Shown here: in pieces, positions 6,713 to 13,377 of the stretch
Numbering within the stretch: position 1 is the stretch's first letter
Layout: each line of letters opens with the position of its first letter
Assembly (NCBI GenBank): GCA_026712605.1
Contig: JAPORL010000063.1
Coordinates: forward strand, 5,627 to 19,003
Direction: 5' to 3'
DNA length: 13,377 bases
DNA from: Pseudobdellovibrionaceae bacterium
GTDB lineage: Bacteria; Bdellovibrionota; Bdellovibrionia; Bdellovibrionales; UBA1609
Notes under the pieces: generated by a model
What the model was told of the DNA's origin: nothing
The model's input: the letters and a program-made list of their open reading frames with translations, nothing else
The model's database searches: none
Translations under genes and position numbers: made by a program

Positions 6713-7936
6713 TCAAGCTTTTAATATATCTAAGGCTTTTACTAAACCTGTTTTTAAAGCCTTTATATCTTCCTCTCTATTATAGACAGAAAAAGAAGCT
6801 CTCACTACCCCTGTTTTTAAATTTAGTTTCTGCAGTAATGGCATACAACAATGATGTCCCGCACGAAGAGCTATTTTTTGTTTAGCCAAAATAAATGCTA
6901 AATCTGAAGAGTGTATCCCTTCTATAATAAAAGATAAAATATTAGAACGGTTATTTGTAGATCCCATAAAACAAATCCCTTCAATACCCTTTAAAGAGTC
7001 TTCCGACAGTCTAACTAAGTTTCTCTCCCAATTTAAAACTTCTTTAAAATTCACTTCGGCTTTTAAAAAAGATAATACCTTTGCCAAAGCCAAAGCTCCT
7101 TCTATAAAAGGAGTTCCAGCTTCAAATTTAGCTGGACTATTTGCCCATTCTGTATGAGTTTTTGTCACTTTAAAAATAGTCCCTCCTCCTGTTTGATAGG
7201 GAGGCATTTTTTCTAGTAAAGATTTCTTTCCATAAAGAACTCCTATCCCAGAGGGCGAAAAAATTTTATGACCAGAAAACACTAAAAAGTCACAATCCAT
7301 TTTATTAACATCTAAAGAAATACAAGATATAGATTGAGCCGCATCAATTACAATAAAAGACGATGTTTTTCTCACTAAAGGAATAATTTTATCTAAAGGG
7401 TTTATCACCCCAGTCACATTGGAAATATGAGTAAGACTTACAATTTTTGTTTTAGAGCTCAATAGTTTTTCAAAGGCCGGGATATCCAGTTCGGCCTCAC
7501 TTGTTATGGGAGCAATTTGAAGTTTAAGATTAAGTTCGCTTGCTAAATGTTTCCAAGGAAGAAAATTAGAATGATGCTCCATTTCTGTAATTAAAATTTC
7601 ATCTCCCTCCTTTAAAAAGCTCTTTAAACTTTCCGATAAAAAATTTAAACCTTCTGTAGTATTTCTTGTGAAAATAATCTCATCTGCCTCAGCCCCTATA
7701 AAATTAGCCACATCTGATCTGGCCTGTTCATACTGTGCGGTTACTTTCAAACTCAGATGATGCTCTCCCCTATGAACATTAGAGACACTAGTTTCATAGA
7801 TTTGTTTTAAAGTCTCTATTACTATATCCATTTTTAAAGAAGTGGAAGCGCTATCTAAATAAGATTCTCCTTTTTGATCCATAAAAGAAATCTGAGGAAA
7901 ACGATTTCTTAAATTTTTAACAAAATTTTTATCCAT
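6713..7936 (-). CDS. sufS: Class II cysteine desulfurase SufS
   Basis: A PLP enzyme that forms a cysteine persulfide to feed the SufBCD scaffold. The 407-residue length matches SufS. Visible are YLDSASTSLK at 26-35, VHRGEHHLS near 54-62, the cofactor-stacking histidine in EMEHHSN (118-124), D198 and Q201, PLP lysine K224 in SGHKIFSPSGIG, and the class II catalytic motif RAGHHCCMPL at 358-367 with C363 as the active cysteine (equivalent to C364 of E. coli SufS). It starts five bases after the sufD stop, with TAGGT upstream, and is the last suf gene. No SufE or SufU sulfur acceptor gene is in the window. A second cysteine directly follows the catalytic one, where many homologues have alanine. 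Confidence 0.95.
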   Translation of the reverse strand: MDKNFVKNLRNRFPQISFMDQKGESYLDSASTSLKMDIVIETLKQIYETSVSNVHRGEHHLSLKVTAQYEQARSDVANFIGAEADEIIFTRNTTEGLNFLSESLKSFLKEGDEILITEMEHHSNFLPWKHLASELNLKLQIAPITSEAELDIPAFEKLLSSKTKIVSLTHISNVTGVINPLDKIIPLVRKTSSFIVIDAAQSISCISLDVNKMDCDFLVFSGHKIFSPSGIGVLYGKKSLLEKMPPYQTGGGTIFKVTKTHTEWANSPAKFEAGTPFIEGALALAKVLSFLKAEVNFKEVLNWERNLVRLSEDSLKGIEGICFMGSTNNRSNILSFIIEGIHSSDLAFILAKQKIALRAGHHCCMPLLQKLNLKTGVVRASFSVYNREEDIKALKTGLVKALDILKA

Positions 7937-7941
7937 ATTAC

Positions 7942-9234
7942 CTACTTTATAAAAGTATTCTCCAAAGAAGAAATTTTCTGACTTATCAGTTTTTGAATTA
8001 AATTTTTACTACTATTCTGCAAACCAAATAAAGTTTCTCTTAGAAGACTCATCAATACAAGATGGACAGATAATAGAGGATCAATCCCTCTGGATTCTAA
8101 ATAAAAAATCAGATCTTTATTTTCAGAAAAAGGAGAAACCGTTGCCCCATGCTCTGCCTTTACATCTGAGGGACAAATATCTAATTCAGGAAAAGCCACA
8201 GCAAAAGCTTTAGAACCAAAAAGATAATTCTTATTCAACTGACGAGCAGACGATTCACCAGCTTGTTTTTCTATAGAAACGAGTCCTTGAAAAATGTGTT
8301 TTGCCGAATCAAACAAAAAAGATTTATAAAGTTGAGAGCTTTTTCCTTTTTTCCCTTGATGATTAACAATTATTTTATGATCGGTATGTGAGTTGCCATT
8401 CATTAAAGTGATTCCTTTAATTTCAGATTGACTTTTTTCTGCATGATAAACTTCTTTAAACCAACGGCTTAGTCTAGCTTTTAAACAAAGTGAAAAAAAA
8501 TAAGCTTTAGATTCCTTAGAAAGAGTGGAAAATAAATGATGAATGAGAACATCACGATCGCCGGTCTGATCTAGAAAGCAATACTCCAGTTTTGCTTTTT
8601 CCTCTAAAAAACAATCCGTTTGAATATTTAAGAATAAATCCTTTTTTTCCTTTCTTGAAAAAAAAGTTTCTATAACCTGAGCCTTTTTTTCTACAAAAAT
8701 AAAGTTTCTTAAATTAAGACCTTGATTTTCTATCTGGCTGGAATGCGTATATTGTATCTCTAAAGGCTTTTTCAAATGATCTCTTATCAATAAAATAAAA
8801 CCTTCTGGATAAAAAATATTATTTAAAACACAAAAATTATTTTTTGTTCTTTTTAAAGCAAAAATAATTTTATCTTTTATTGAATCTTCTAAAATGACTT
8901 TTCCATTTAAAAAATCACTCCAATGAAAAAGAGAAATATTTTTATTTTTTTGAAAGGCTGGAAAAGCTTTTCCATTTTTGACTCTAATTAAAAAAGAATC
9001 AGATATTTGAGATTTAAGCTCTTGGGGATCTTTATATCCTTTTTGAAAAACAAAATCATTTTTTATAACTTTTTGAAAAGGAAAATATTTCCATTCCTCT
9101 TTTTTTTCAGAAGAAAAATCAGAATTATTTAAATAAGATTGAATTTGGCTTTCAAAAATATCAAGCCAAGATTGAGCTTTATAGGAAGAAAAAGCTTTTA
9201 AAAAATCATCTCTCGTTTTCGGCAAGCCAATCAT
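7942..9234 (-). CDS. sufD: Fe-S scaffold protein SufD
   Basis: SufD pairs with SufB in the SufBC2D complex that builds Fe-S clusters in the cytoplasm. The hallmark is the C-terminal beta-helix segment FPELDICPSDVKAEHGATVS, with DVKAEHGATV at 357-366 and the conserved histidine H362, then YLESRGID. The middle part is poorly conserved, as usual for SufD. I place the start at the ATG at 9234 (430 residues), because AGGAG lies seven bases before it; a TTG in frame at 9249 would add five residues but would overlap that AGGAG. The ATG start still overlaps the end of sufC by 29 bases, so translation is probably coupled. The cysteine seen in some homologues just before the EHGAT-like motif is alanine here. 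Confidence 0.93.
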   Translation of the reverse strand: MIGLPKTRDDFLKAFSSYKAQSWLDIFESQIQSYLNNSDFSSEKKEEWKYFPFQKVIKNDFVFQKGYKDPQELKSQISDSFLIRVKNGKAFPAFQKNKNISLFHWSDFLNGKVILEDSIKDKIIFALKRTKNNFCVLNNIFYPEGFILLIRDHLKKPLEIQYTHSSQIENQGLNLRNFIFVEKKAQVIETFFSRKEKKDLFLNIQTDCFLEEKAKLEYCFLDQTGDRDVLIHHLFSTLSKESKAYFFSLCLKARLSRWFKEVYHAEKSQSEIKGITLMNGNSHTDHKIIVNHQGKKGKSSQLYKSFLFDSAKHIFQGLVSIEKQAGESSARQLNKNYLFGSKAFAVAFPELDICPSDVKAEHGATVSPFSENKDLIFYLESRGIDPLLSVHLVLMSLLRETLFGLQNSSKNLIQKLISQKISSLENTFIK

Positions 9235-9967
9235 AACCTTGCTCCTCAATTTTTTGAGCTAAAGAAAAATCTCCTGATTTTTTAATTTGACCTTCTATTA
9301 TAATATGAACAAAATCAGGACGCACTAACTCTAAAAGACGATGGTAATGTGTGATTAAAAGTAAGCTTTTATCTTTATTTTTAAATTTGTTAATTCCATG
9401 AGCTATTTTTTGAAGAGCATCTATATCCAGTCCTGAGTCTGTCTCATCTAAAATACATAAACGGGGAGATAAAATCATCATTTGTAAAATTTCATTTTGT
9501 TTTTTTTCTCCACCAGAAAAACCTTCATTCAAATCTCTTTTTAAAAACTCTTCATCTATTTCTAAGAGCTTTACTTTTTTAATTGCAAATTTTTCAAACT
9601 CTTCATCTGTCATTGCGCTAATTCCATGATGTTTACATATAGACTGAAAAGCTGTTTTTAAAAATTCCATATTATTTAAACCTGCTATTTCAATAGGATA
9701 TTGAAAAGCCATAAATACACCTTCTTTAGCTCTGTCAGAGACTTCCATAGATAAAAGATCTTTTTCTTTAAAATTCACATTATACAGAATCCGACCTTCT
9801 AAAACCTGATACTGACTATCCCCTGCTATTATCTTAGCTAGAGTGCTTTTACCGCTTCCATTTGGTCCCATAATAGCATGCACTTCCCCTGCATTTATGT
9901 TTAAGTTTAATCCATTTAAAATTTTTTCTTTTTCTACACTGGCTTTTAAATTTTCTATTTTTAACAT
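9206..9967 (-). CDS. sufC: Fe-S assembly ATPase SufC
   Basis: SufC is the ABC-type ATPase of the SufBC2D scaffold; it is soluble and does not transport anything. The 253-residue protein has Walker A GPNGSGKST at 34-42, Q-loop FQYPIEIAGL with Q89, the SufC-type signature SGGEKKQNE at 151-159, Walker B with switch CILDETDSGLDID at 171-183 and H-loop histidine H207 (ITHYHR). The ETDSGLD form and the EKKQNE signature separate it from transporter ATPases. A clear AGGAG ribosome binding site (complement at 9975-9979) lies about 7 bases before the ATG. A gap of 136 bases separates it from sufB, unusually large for this operon. Confidence 0.97.
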   Translation of the reverse strand: MLKIENLKASVEKEKILNGLNLNINAGEVHAIMGPNGSGKSTLAKIIAGDSQYQVLEGRILYNVNFKEKDLLSMEVSDRAKEGVFMAFQYPIEIAGLNNMEFLKTAFQSICKHHGISAMTDEEFEKFAIKKVKLLEIDEEFLKRDLNEGFSGGEKKQNEILQMMILSPRLCILDETDSGLDIDALQKIAHGINKFKNKDKSLLLITHYHRLLELVRPDFVHIIIEGQIKKSGDFSLAQKIEEQGYDWLAENER

Positions 9968-10103
9968 TTAACTGCTCCTGTTTTTTTATTTACTATTTAT
10001 AATTTTTTTAATCTTCCTTCAAAAAAGCACGCTTTAAATTTCAAAAAGATTAAATATTTTTATACTCTAATTATAAAAGGCTTTTATGATTAAATTAACT
10101 TTC
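9968..10103 (-). other. Gap between sufB and sufC
   Basis: These 136 very AT-rich bases contain no gene. They hold the sufC ribosome binding site, a near-perfect palindrome next to the sufB stop, and a weak AAAGC/GCTTT pair at 10024-10035 with too small a loop to be a good terminator. The other junctions of this operon are overlaps or gaps of 5 to 22 bases (or 40 with the Met7 start of the regulator), so this one could hold a processing site or a second promoter for sufCDS. Confidence 0.5.
10068..10092. repeat. 25-base near-perfect palindrome just after sufB
   Basis: TAATTATAAAAG (10068-10079) and CTTTTATGATTA (10081-10092) form 12-base arms with one mismatch around a single G. It begins 12 bases past the sufB stop codon. 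The stem is almost all A-T and no U-run follows on the sufB strand, so a protein binding site or a weak mRNA-stabilising or processing hairpin fits better than a terminator. Confidence 0.5.
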
Positions 10104-11528
10104 TTAGCCAATACTATTTTCTAATTTCATTTCAATCAATTTAACGGCCTCTATAGAAAACTCCATAGGAAGTTGTTTAAAAACCTCTTTACAAAACCCA
10201 TTTACAATTAAAGATATGGCAGATTCAGCAGAAAGTCCTCGCGACTGCAAATAAAACAATTGCTCCTCACTCAAACGAGAAGTAGAAGCTTCATGCTCCA
10301 CCACTGCTGTTTTATTTTGCACCTCAATAACAGGTAAAGTTTTAGCTTTAGCTTGATCACCTACTAACATGGAATCACATTGACTATAATTTCTAGCCTT
10401 TAAAGCTTTTGGATTTATTCTAATTTTTCCTCTATAGGCATTGACTGAATTATTGGAAGAAATTCCTTTAGATAAAACTAAACTTTTTGTATTTTTTCCT
10501 ATATGTATCATTTTTGTTCCTGTATCTGCCTGCATTTTATCATGAGTTAAAGCAACGGAATAAAATTTTCCCTCGGAATAGTCCCCCTTTAAAACACAAC
10601 TGGGATATTTCCATGTAATGGCTGAGCCAGCCTCTACCTGCACCCAAGATATTTTAGAGTGATTCCCCAAACAGTGTCCTCTTTTAGTAACAAAATTATA
10701 TATTCCTCCCTGACCTTTTTCATTTCCAGAATACCAATTCTGAACTGTAGAGTATTTGATTTCTGCTTTTTCCAAAGCAACTAATTCAACAACAGCCGCA
10801 TGCAATTGGTTGTTATCTCTTATAGGAGCCGTACAGCCTTCTAAATAATTCACAAAAGAGCCTTCCTCTGCAACAATCAAAGTTCTTTCAAATTGACCGG
10901 TTTCTCCTTGATTGATACGAAAATAAGTAGAAAGATCCAGAGGACAATGTACCCCTTTAGGTATAAAACAAAAAGAACCATCTGTAAAAACAGCAGTATT
11001 TAAACAAGCAAAAAAATTATCTTTATAAGGAACAACTGAACATAAATATTTTTTAACCAGCTCTGGGTAATTTTGGATAGCCTCAGAGATAGAGCAAAAA
11101 ATCACTCCATGTTTTTTTAAAGTGTCTTGATGAGTTGTTGCAACAGATACACTATCAAAAACCGCATCCACAGCCACACCTGATAAACGTTTTTGCTCTG
11201 AAAGCGGAATTCCTAATTTTTCAAAAGTCTCTAATAGCTTAGGATCGACTTCATCTAAACTAGATAGTTTTTTCTTTATTACAGGAGCTGAATAATAGCA
11301 TATATCTTGATAATTTATAGCTGAGTAATGTAGATTAGCCCAAACAGGTTCTTTTATAGTCTTCCAATATCTATAGGCCTTTATTCTTAAATCCAAAACC
11401 CAAGAAGGCTCTCGTTTTTTAGCAGAGATTTGTTCTATGATGTTTTCATTTAAACCTTTTGGAAGACTTTCTGAATGGATATCACTTACAAAACCATATT
11501 TATATTCTTTTTTTTGAAGATTTGTCAT
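10104..11528 (-). CDS. sufB: Fe-S scaffold protein SufB
   Basis: SufB is the central scaffold on which clusters form before transfer to apo-proteins. The 474-residue protein has standard length and strong conservation: [10 protein letters not shown] near 22-31, [17 protein letters not shown] at 40-56, [20 protein letters not shown] at 166-185, LEGCTAP at 229-235, and the C-terminal block [12 protein letters not shown] at 379-390 with C384, the residue matching E. coli C405. Acidic and histidine residues in [11 protein letters not shown] (E411, H412, E413) are also kept. An AAAGGA sequence (complement at 11536-11541) lies about 7 bases before the ATG. It follows the Rrf2 regulator gene after 22 bases and is the first structural gene of the operon. 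Confidence 0.97.
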   Translation of the reverse strand: MTNLQKKEYKYGFVSDIHSESLPKGLNENIIEQISAKKREPSWVLDLRIKAYRYWKTIKEPVWANLHYSAINYQDICYYSAPVIKKKLSSLDEVDPKLLETFEKLGIPLSEQKRLSGVAVDAVFDSVSVATTHQDTLKKHGVIFCSISEAIQNYPELVKKYLCSVVPYKDNFFACLNTAVFTDGSFCFIPKGVHCPLDLSTYFRINQGETGQFERTLIVAEEGSFVNYLEGCTAPIRDNNQLHAAVVELVALEKAEIKYSTVQNWYSGNEKGQGGIYNFVTKRGHCLGNHSKISWVQVEAGSAITWKYPSCVLKGDYSEGKFYSVALTHDKMQADTGTKMIHIGKNTKSLVLSKGISSNNSVNAYRGKIRINPKALKARNYSQCDSMLVGDQAKAKTLPVIEVQNKTAVVEHEASTSRLSEEQLFYLQSRGLSAESAISLIVNGFCKEVFKQLPMEFSIEAVKLIEMKLENSIG

Positions 11529-11550
11529 TTTAATTATCCTTTTAAAATTT

Positions 11551-12012
11551 TTATAAATTTAAAATCTTATTTGTTTCCTTTTTTGATTCTATTTCTCTAA
11601 TATCTTTCTGAGATCCTTTATCTAAAATTTCAAAAACACTTAATGTTTTGTAAAACTCTAAAAATTTTTTATTCAAATAGTGAATAGGATTTTTTATATT
11701 ACAAGACTGTAATAAATTACAATCTCCCTTTAAGCAGTCCGCAATTTCAATATTAGGTAAAATAGCGCTCATTAATTGATAAAGAGATAATTTATTTAAA
11801 TTTTTACTTAAAATATAGCCTCCTTTTATACCCTGTTTAGAAGTAACAAATTTATGATCTACCAGCTTTTGCAATACCCGGGAAAAAGGATGAAAAGGAC
11901 ATCTTAAGTGATATACCATTTCTCTAGCTGAAACACAGTTTCCTCTTTTGTTAGACATATAGCTTAAAGCCATAAGAGCATATTCTAAGTTTCGACTCAC
12001 TCGGTAATTCAT
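11551..12012 (-). CDS. Rrf2/IscR-family Fe-S cluster-sensing transcriptional regulator of the suf operon
   Basis: This winged-helix regulator (153 residues from the chosen start) has the Rrf2 pattern: [12 protein letters not shown], then a helix-turn-helix region ([25 protein letters not shown]), the wing [11 protein letters not shown], and three cysteines C93, C98 and C104 with H111 as a possible further ligand. Those residues should hold a [2Fe-2S] or [4Fe-4S] cluster that controls DNA binding. The spacing is C-x4-C-x5-C, one residue shorter in the first gap than E. coli IscR. I chose the ATG at 12012 because family members begin close to the helix that contains EYAL; an ATG at 12030 would add six residues. 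It heads the suf operon and probably represses it when clusters are plentiful, as IscR and SufR-like proteins do. Confidence 0.9.
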   Translation of the reverse strand: MNYRVSRNLEYALMALSYMSNKRGNCVSAREMVYHLRCPFHPFSRVLQKLVDHKFVTSKQGIKGGYILSKNLNKLSLYQLMSAILPNIEIADCLKGDCNLLQSCNIKNPIHYLNKKFLEFYKTLSVFEILDKGSQKDIREIESKKETNKILNL

Positions 12013-12021
12013 TTCAAAGCC

Positions 12022-12049
12022 AATATACATTCTTTTTAAAATAAGTCAA
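12022..12049 (-). promoter_or_regulatory. Candidate promoter of the suf operon
   Basis: Read on the minus strand, TTGACT (12044-12049) and TATATT (12022-12027) are separated by 16 bases, one mismatch each from the sigma-70 consensus. The start of transcription would fall near 12015, only a few bases before the ATG at 12012, and would exclude the ATG at 12030. This gives an almost leaderless mRNA, so the call is tentative; other promoters further upstream are possible in this AT-rich gap. Confidence 0.35.
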
Positions 12050-12064
12050 ATTTTTACTTATTTT
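12038..12064. promoter_or_regulatory. Perfect 9-9-9 inverted repeat, likely operator for the Rrf2 regulator
   Basis: AAAATAAGT (12038-12046) and ACTTATTTT (12056-12064) are perfect 9-base arms around the 9-base spacer CAAATTTTT. The site lies in the gap between the regulator gene and the divergent gene and overlaps the candidate -35 of the suf promoter. Rrf2 proteins bind as dimers to inverted repeats of about this length, so autoregulation is the simplest reading. Being between divergent genes, it might also affect the rightward gene. Confidence 0.6.
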
Positions 12065-12139
12065 CAGTTTTATAAAAATTTATAGCTATCAAATCTAAAT
12101 ACAGTGGTAATTTATAAAAAAATAGATATAAGAAAAAGC

Positions 12140-13180
12140 ATGTTTAACCAAGCTTTAAAGAGACTATTTTTAGTTTTATTTCCAATTTTTTTATTTATTA
12201 TAGCTGTTTATTTAAACGACAGCTATCCTCCTCCCATACAAAATTCAAATAGGCTAAAAGTTGATGAGCCAAACTGTCCCTCTATTGGTATTTCTTTTTT
12301 ACCTAAAACAGAATCTATTCAAAAAAATAAGCTAATAAGCTATCTTTTACCTACGCACTCTTTTATTGAAAAAACAAAAGACTTAATGCTTTATTTTAAA
12401 AAAGAAAATATCTCATTAAAAAAAATTTTTTTTGTCTTCCCTGTAACCTTAACAAAACAAGAAGAATGGATAATTAGTCAAAAAACTCTTTTTATTTTGC
12501 CAACTGGAGAACGAAAACAAATCTCACATCTCACTTATTCGGAAATCAATAATTTTCATGAAAGCCTCTATAAAGACTATAAGTCCCTCAATCTGGATTT
12601 AGTTTTTTCCACTCTTCCAAAAAAATCTAATTTTATATTTTATCTTTTAGGCTCAAATAGAGAAAAAGTAATAACTAATTTGTATAAAATACATAACAAA
12701 GTGAGAGGAGATTTATATTTTTCATCATCCAACGAAAAAATTTTAAAAGATTTGATATTATATAGATCCTGTTTAGATTCTATAGTTAAAAATACCCTCC
12801 CTTCAAATCAAAACTGTCTCCCTGATCTTTTAAATAAAACCAATATATTTCAAAAAAATACTAATTCCTATTTAAAATCAAATTTTAAAATCCTACACTC
12901 TTTTAAAACTTTAGTTCGTTTAGAGATGCTATCTGCTTTTCCTGAATTTTTTAAACAAATAGAAGGAGAAGGCATTATTTGGCCTGATAATTTATCCCCC
13001 TCTAAAGAAATATTAAAGTTTTTAAAACAAAAAAATAAGATTTTATTCTTAGAAAAAGATTCTCCATTTACAAATCAAGATAAATATTGGTTTGAAAACT
13101 CTCAAGGTTTAATAAGTTATAAAGCTAAGCTAGCCATAAGCAGTATAAAAAATAAAAAATCTTGTCTTATTAGAAAATAA
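12140..13180 (+). CDS. Membrane-anchored protein resembling a degenerate glycerophosphodiester phosphodiesterase barrel
   Basis: No family is certain. From the ATG at 12140 the protein has 346 residues; a GTG at 12104 would add 12 but has no ribosome binding site. A basic start (ALKR) leads into a hydrophobic helix, residues about 9-25, so it is anchored in or exported across the inner membrane. The rest follows the order of GDPD (glycerophosphodiester phosphodiesterase) segments: HSFIEKTKD at 73-81 where ENT-x-A-F is usual, TLTKQEEW at 103-110 for the TKDG strand, TGERKQISHLTYSEIN at 122-137, FSTLPKKSNFIFYLLG at 156-171, FSSSNEKILKDL at 194-205, and GLIS near 323. The catalytic HRG, E-x-D and HD residues are missing, so it is probably not an active hydrolase. 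It lies 17 bases before the ExbB/TolQ-like gene, suggesting co-transcription. Confidence 0.7.
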   Translation: MFNQALKRLFLVLFPIFLFIIAVYLNDSYPPPIQNSNRLKVDEPNCPSIGISFLPKTESIQKNKLISYLLPTHSFIEKTKDLMLYFKKENISLKKIFFVFPVTLTKQEEWIISQKTLFILPTGERKQISHLTYSEINNFHESLYKDYKSLNLDLVFSTLPKKSNFIFYLLGSNREKVITNLYKIHNKVRGDLYFSSSNEKILKDLILYRSCLDSIVKNTLPSNQNCLPDLLNKTNIFQKNTNSYLKSNFKILHSFKTLVRLEMLSAFPEFFKQIEGEGIIWPDNLSPSKEILKFLKQKNKILFLEKDSPFTNQDKYWFENSQGLISYKAKLAISSIKNKKSCLIRK

Positions 13181-13197
13181 TTTTTAAATTCAATATT

Positions 13198-13377
13198 ATG
13201 AAAATAAATCCCTTTAGTTTATATATTTTTCTGCTCTTTTTTTCTAACACATCTTATGCCCAAGAATTAGAAGAAAATAGTAGTATTTCTTCCTCTTCAG
13301 GTGTTAATTTTCTGGAAGCCTTTCTATCAGCCAGTTTAATTGTTCAAATTACTTTTTTAATTTTAATTATTATGTCT
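13198..13377 (+). CDS. ExbB/TolQ-family proton channel subunit (partial, 3' end outside window)
   Basis: Only the first 60 codons are present and the frame is open to the window edge. Residues 1-22 look like a cleavable signal peptide (KINPFSLYIFLLFF, then a possible cut after SYA). A short serine-rich stretch follows, then NFLEAFLSASLIVQ leading into a hydrophobic segment TFLILIIMS, which matches the first membrane helix of TolQ/ExbB proteins (the usual pattern is A-S-x-x-V-Q followed by a leucine-rich helix). Such proteins join TolR/ExbD and use the proton gradient to energise TolA or TonB. No clear ribosome binding site precedes the ATG. Whether it is TolQ or ExbB depends on the missing part and the genes beyond. 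Confidence 0.65.
   Translation, partial: MKINPFSLYIFLLFFSNTSYAQELEENSSISSSSGVNFLEAFLSASLIVQITFLILIIMS

Noticed and set aside
9235..9249. TTG at 9249 as the sufD start
   Set aside because: It would overlap the well-placed AGGAG that serves the ATG at 9234, and TTG starts are rarer.
10020..10040. AAAGC/GCTTT hairpin with T-run between sufB and sufC as a terminator
   Set aside because: The loop would be only two bases with five pairs, or four bases with four pairs, which is too weak to support a call.
12104..12139. GTG at 12104 as the start of the GDPD-like protein
   Set aside because: No ribosome binding site precedes it, and the ATG at 12140 gives a normal basic start followed by the membrane helix. 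It cannot be excluded.

Overview
The window is 13,377 bases of AT-rich bacterial chromosome with no RNA gene, insertion sequence, CRISPR array or prophage that I can see. Gene density is high and no gap without a gene exceeds about 160 bases. The gene set (a Rrf2-led suf operon, a MoxR/DUF58 pair, a GspE-N-like protein with a delta-proteobacterial style GAF-like domain, and an ExbB/TolQ protein with its own signal peptide) suggests a Gram-negative bacterium. It most resembles a low-GC member of the Bdellovibrionota or older delta-proteobacteria. That placement is inference from protein style, not from a marker gene.

Layout. From 1 to 1871, on the minus strand, a moxR ATPase gene is followed one base later by a DUF58 von Willebrand-like gene, and the start of a further gene may run off the left edge. 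On the plus strand rnhB (RNase HII) diverges from moxR; its stop codon overlaps that of a convergent minus-strand gene for a 520-residue protein carrying three almost identical 55-residue repeats. Divergent from that gene, on the plus strand, is a class I (NifS/IscS-type) cysteine desulfurase ending in a probable intrinsic terminator.

From 12030 down to 6713, on the minus strand, lies a complete Fe-S assembly operon: Rrf2 regulator, sufB, sufC, sufD, sufS. Sixty bases downstream on the same strand is an AAA_14/DUF4143 ATPase whose start codon lies inside a 41-base imperfect palindrome. On the right, plus strand, is a membrane-anchored protein that looks like a degenerate glycerophosphodiester phosphodiesterase barrel, then the first 60 codons of an ExbB/TolQ-type proton-channel gene cut by the window edge.

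How the genes work together. The Rrf2 protein keeps the three cysteines expected to hold an Fe-S cluster, and a perfect 9-9-9 inverted repeat lies just upstream of it, so it probably senses cluster supply and represses its own operon. SufS supplies persulfide sulfur, and SufB, SufC and SufD form the ATP-driven scaffold. The separate NifS-type enzyme is a second sulfur source, perhaps for tRNA thiolation. MoxR and the DUF58 protein form a chaperone-like pair often linked to envelope or metal-centre assembly. I do not see a clear new multi-gene system. The least explained items are the repeat protein, the palindrome over the ATPase start, and the inactive-looking GDPD-like protein next to the ExbB/TolQ gene.
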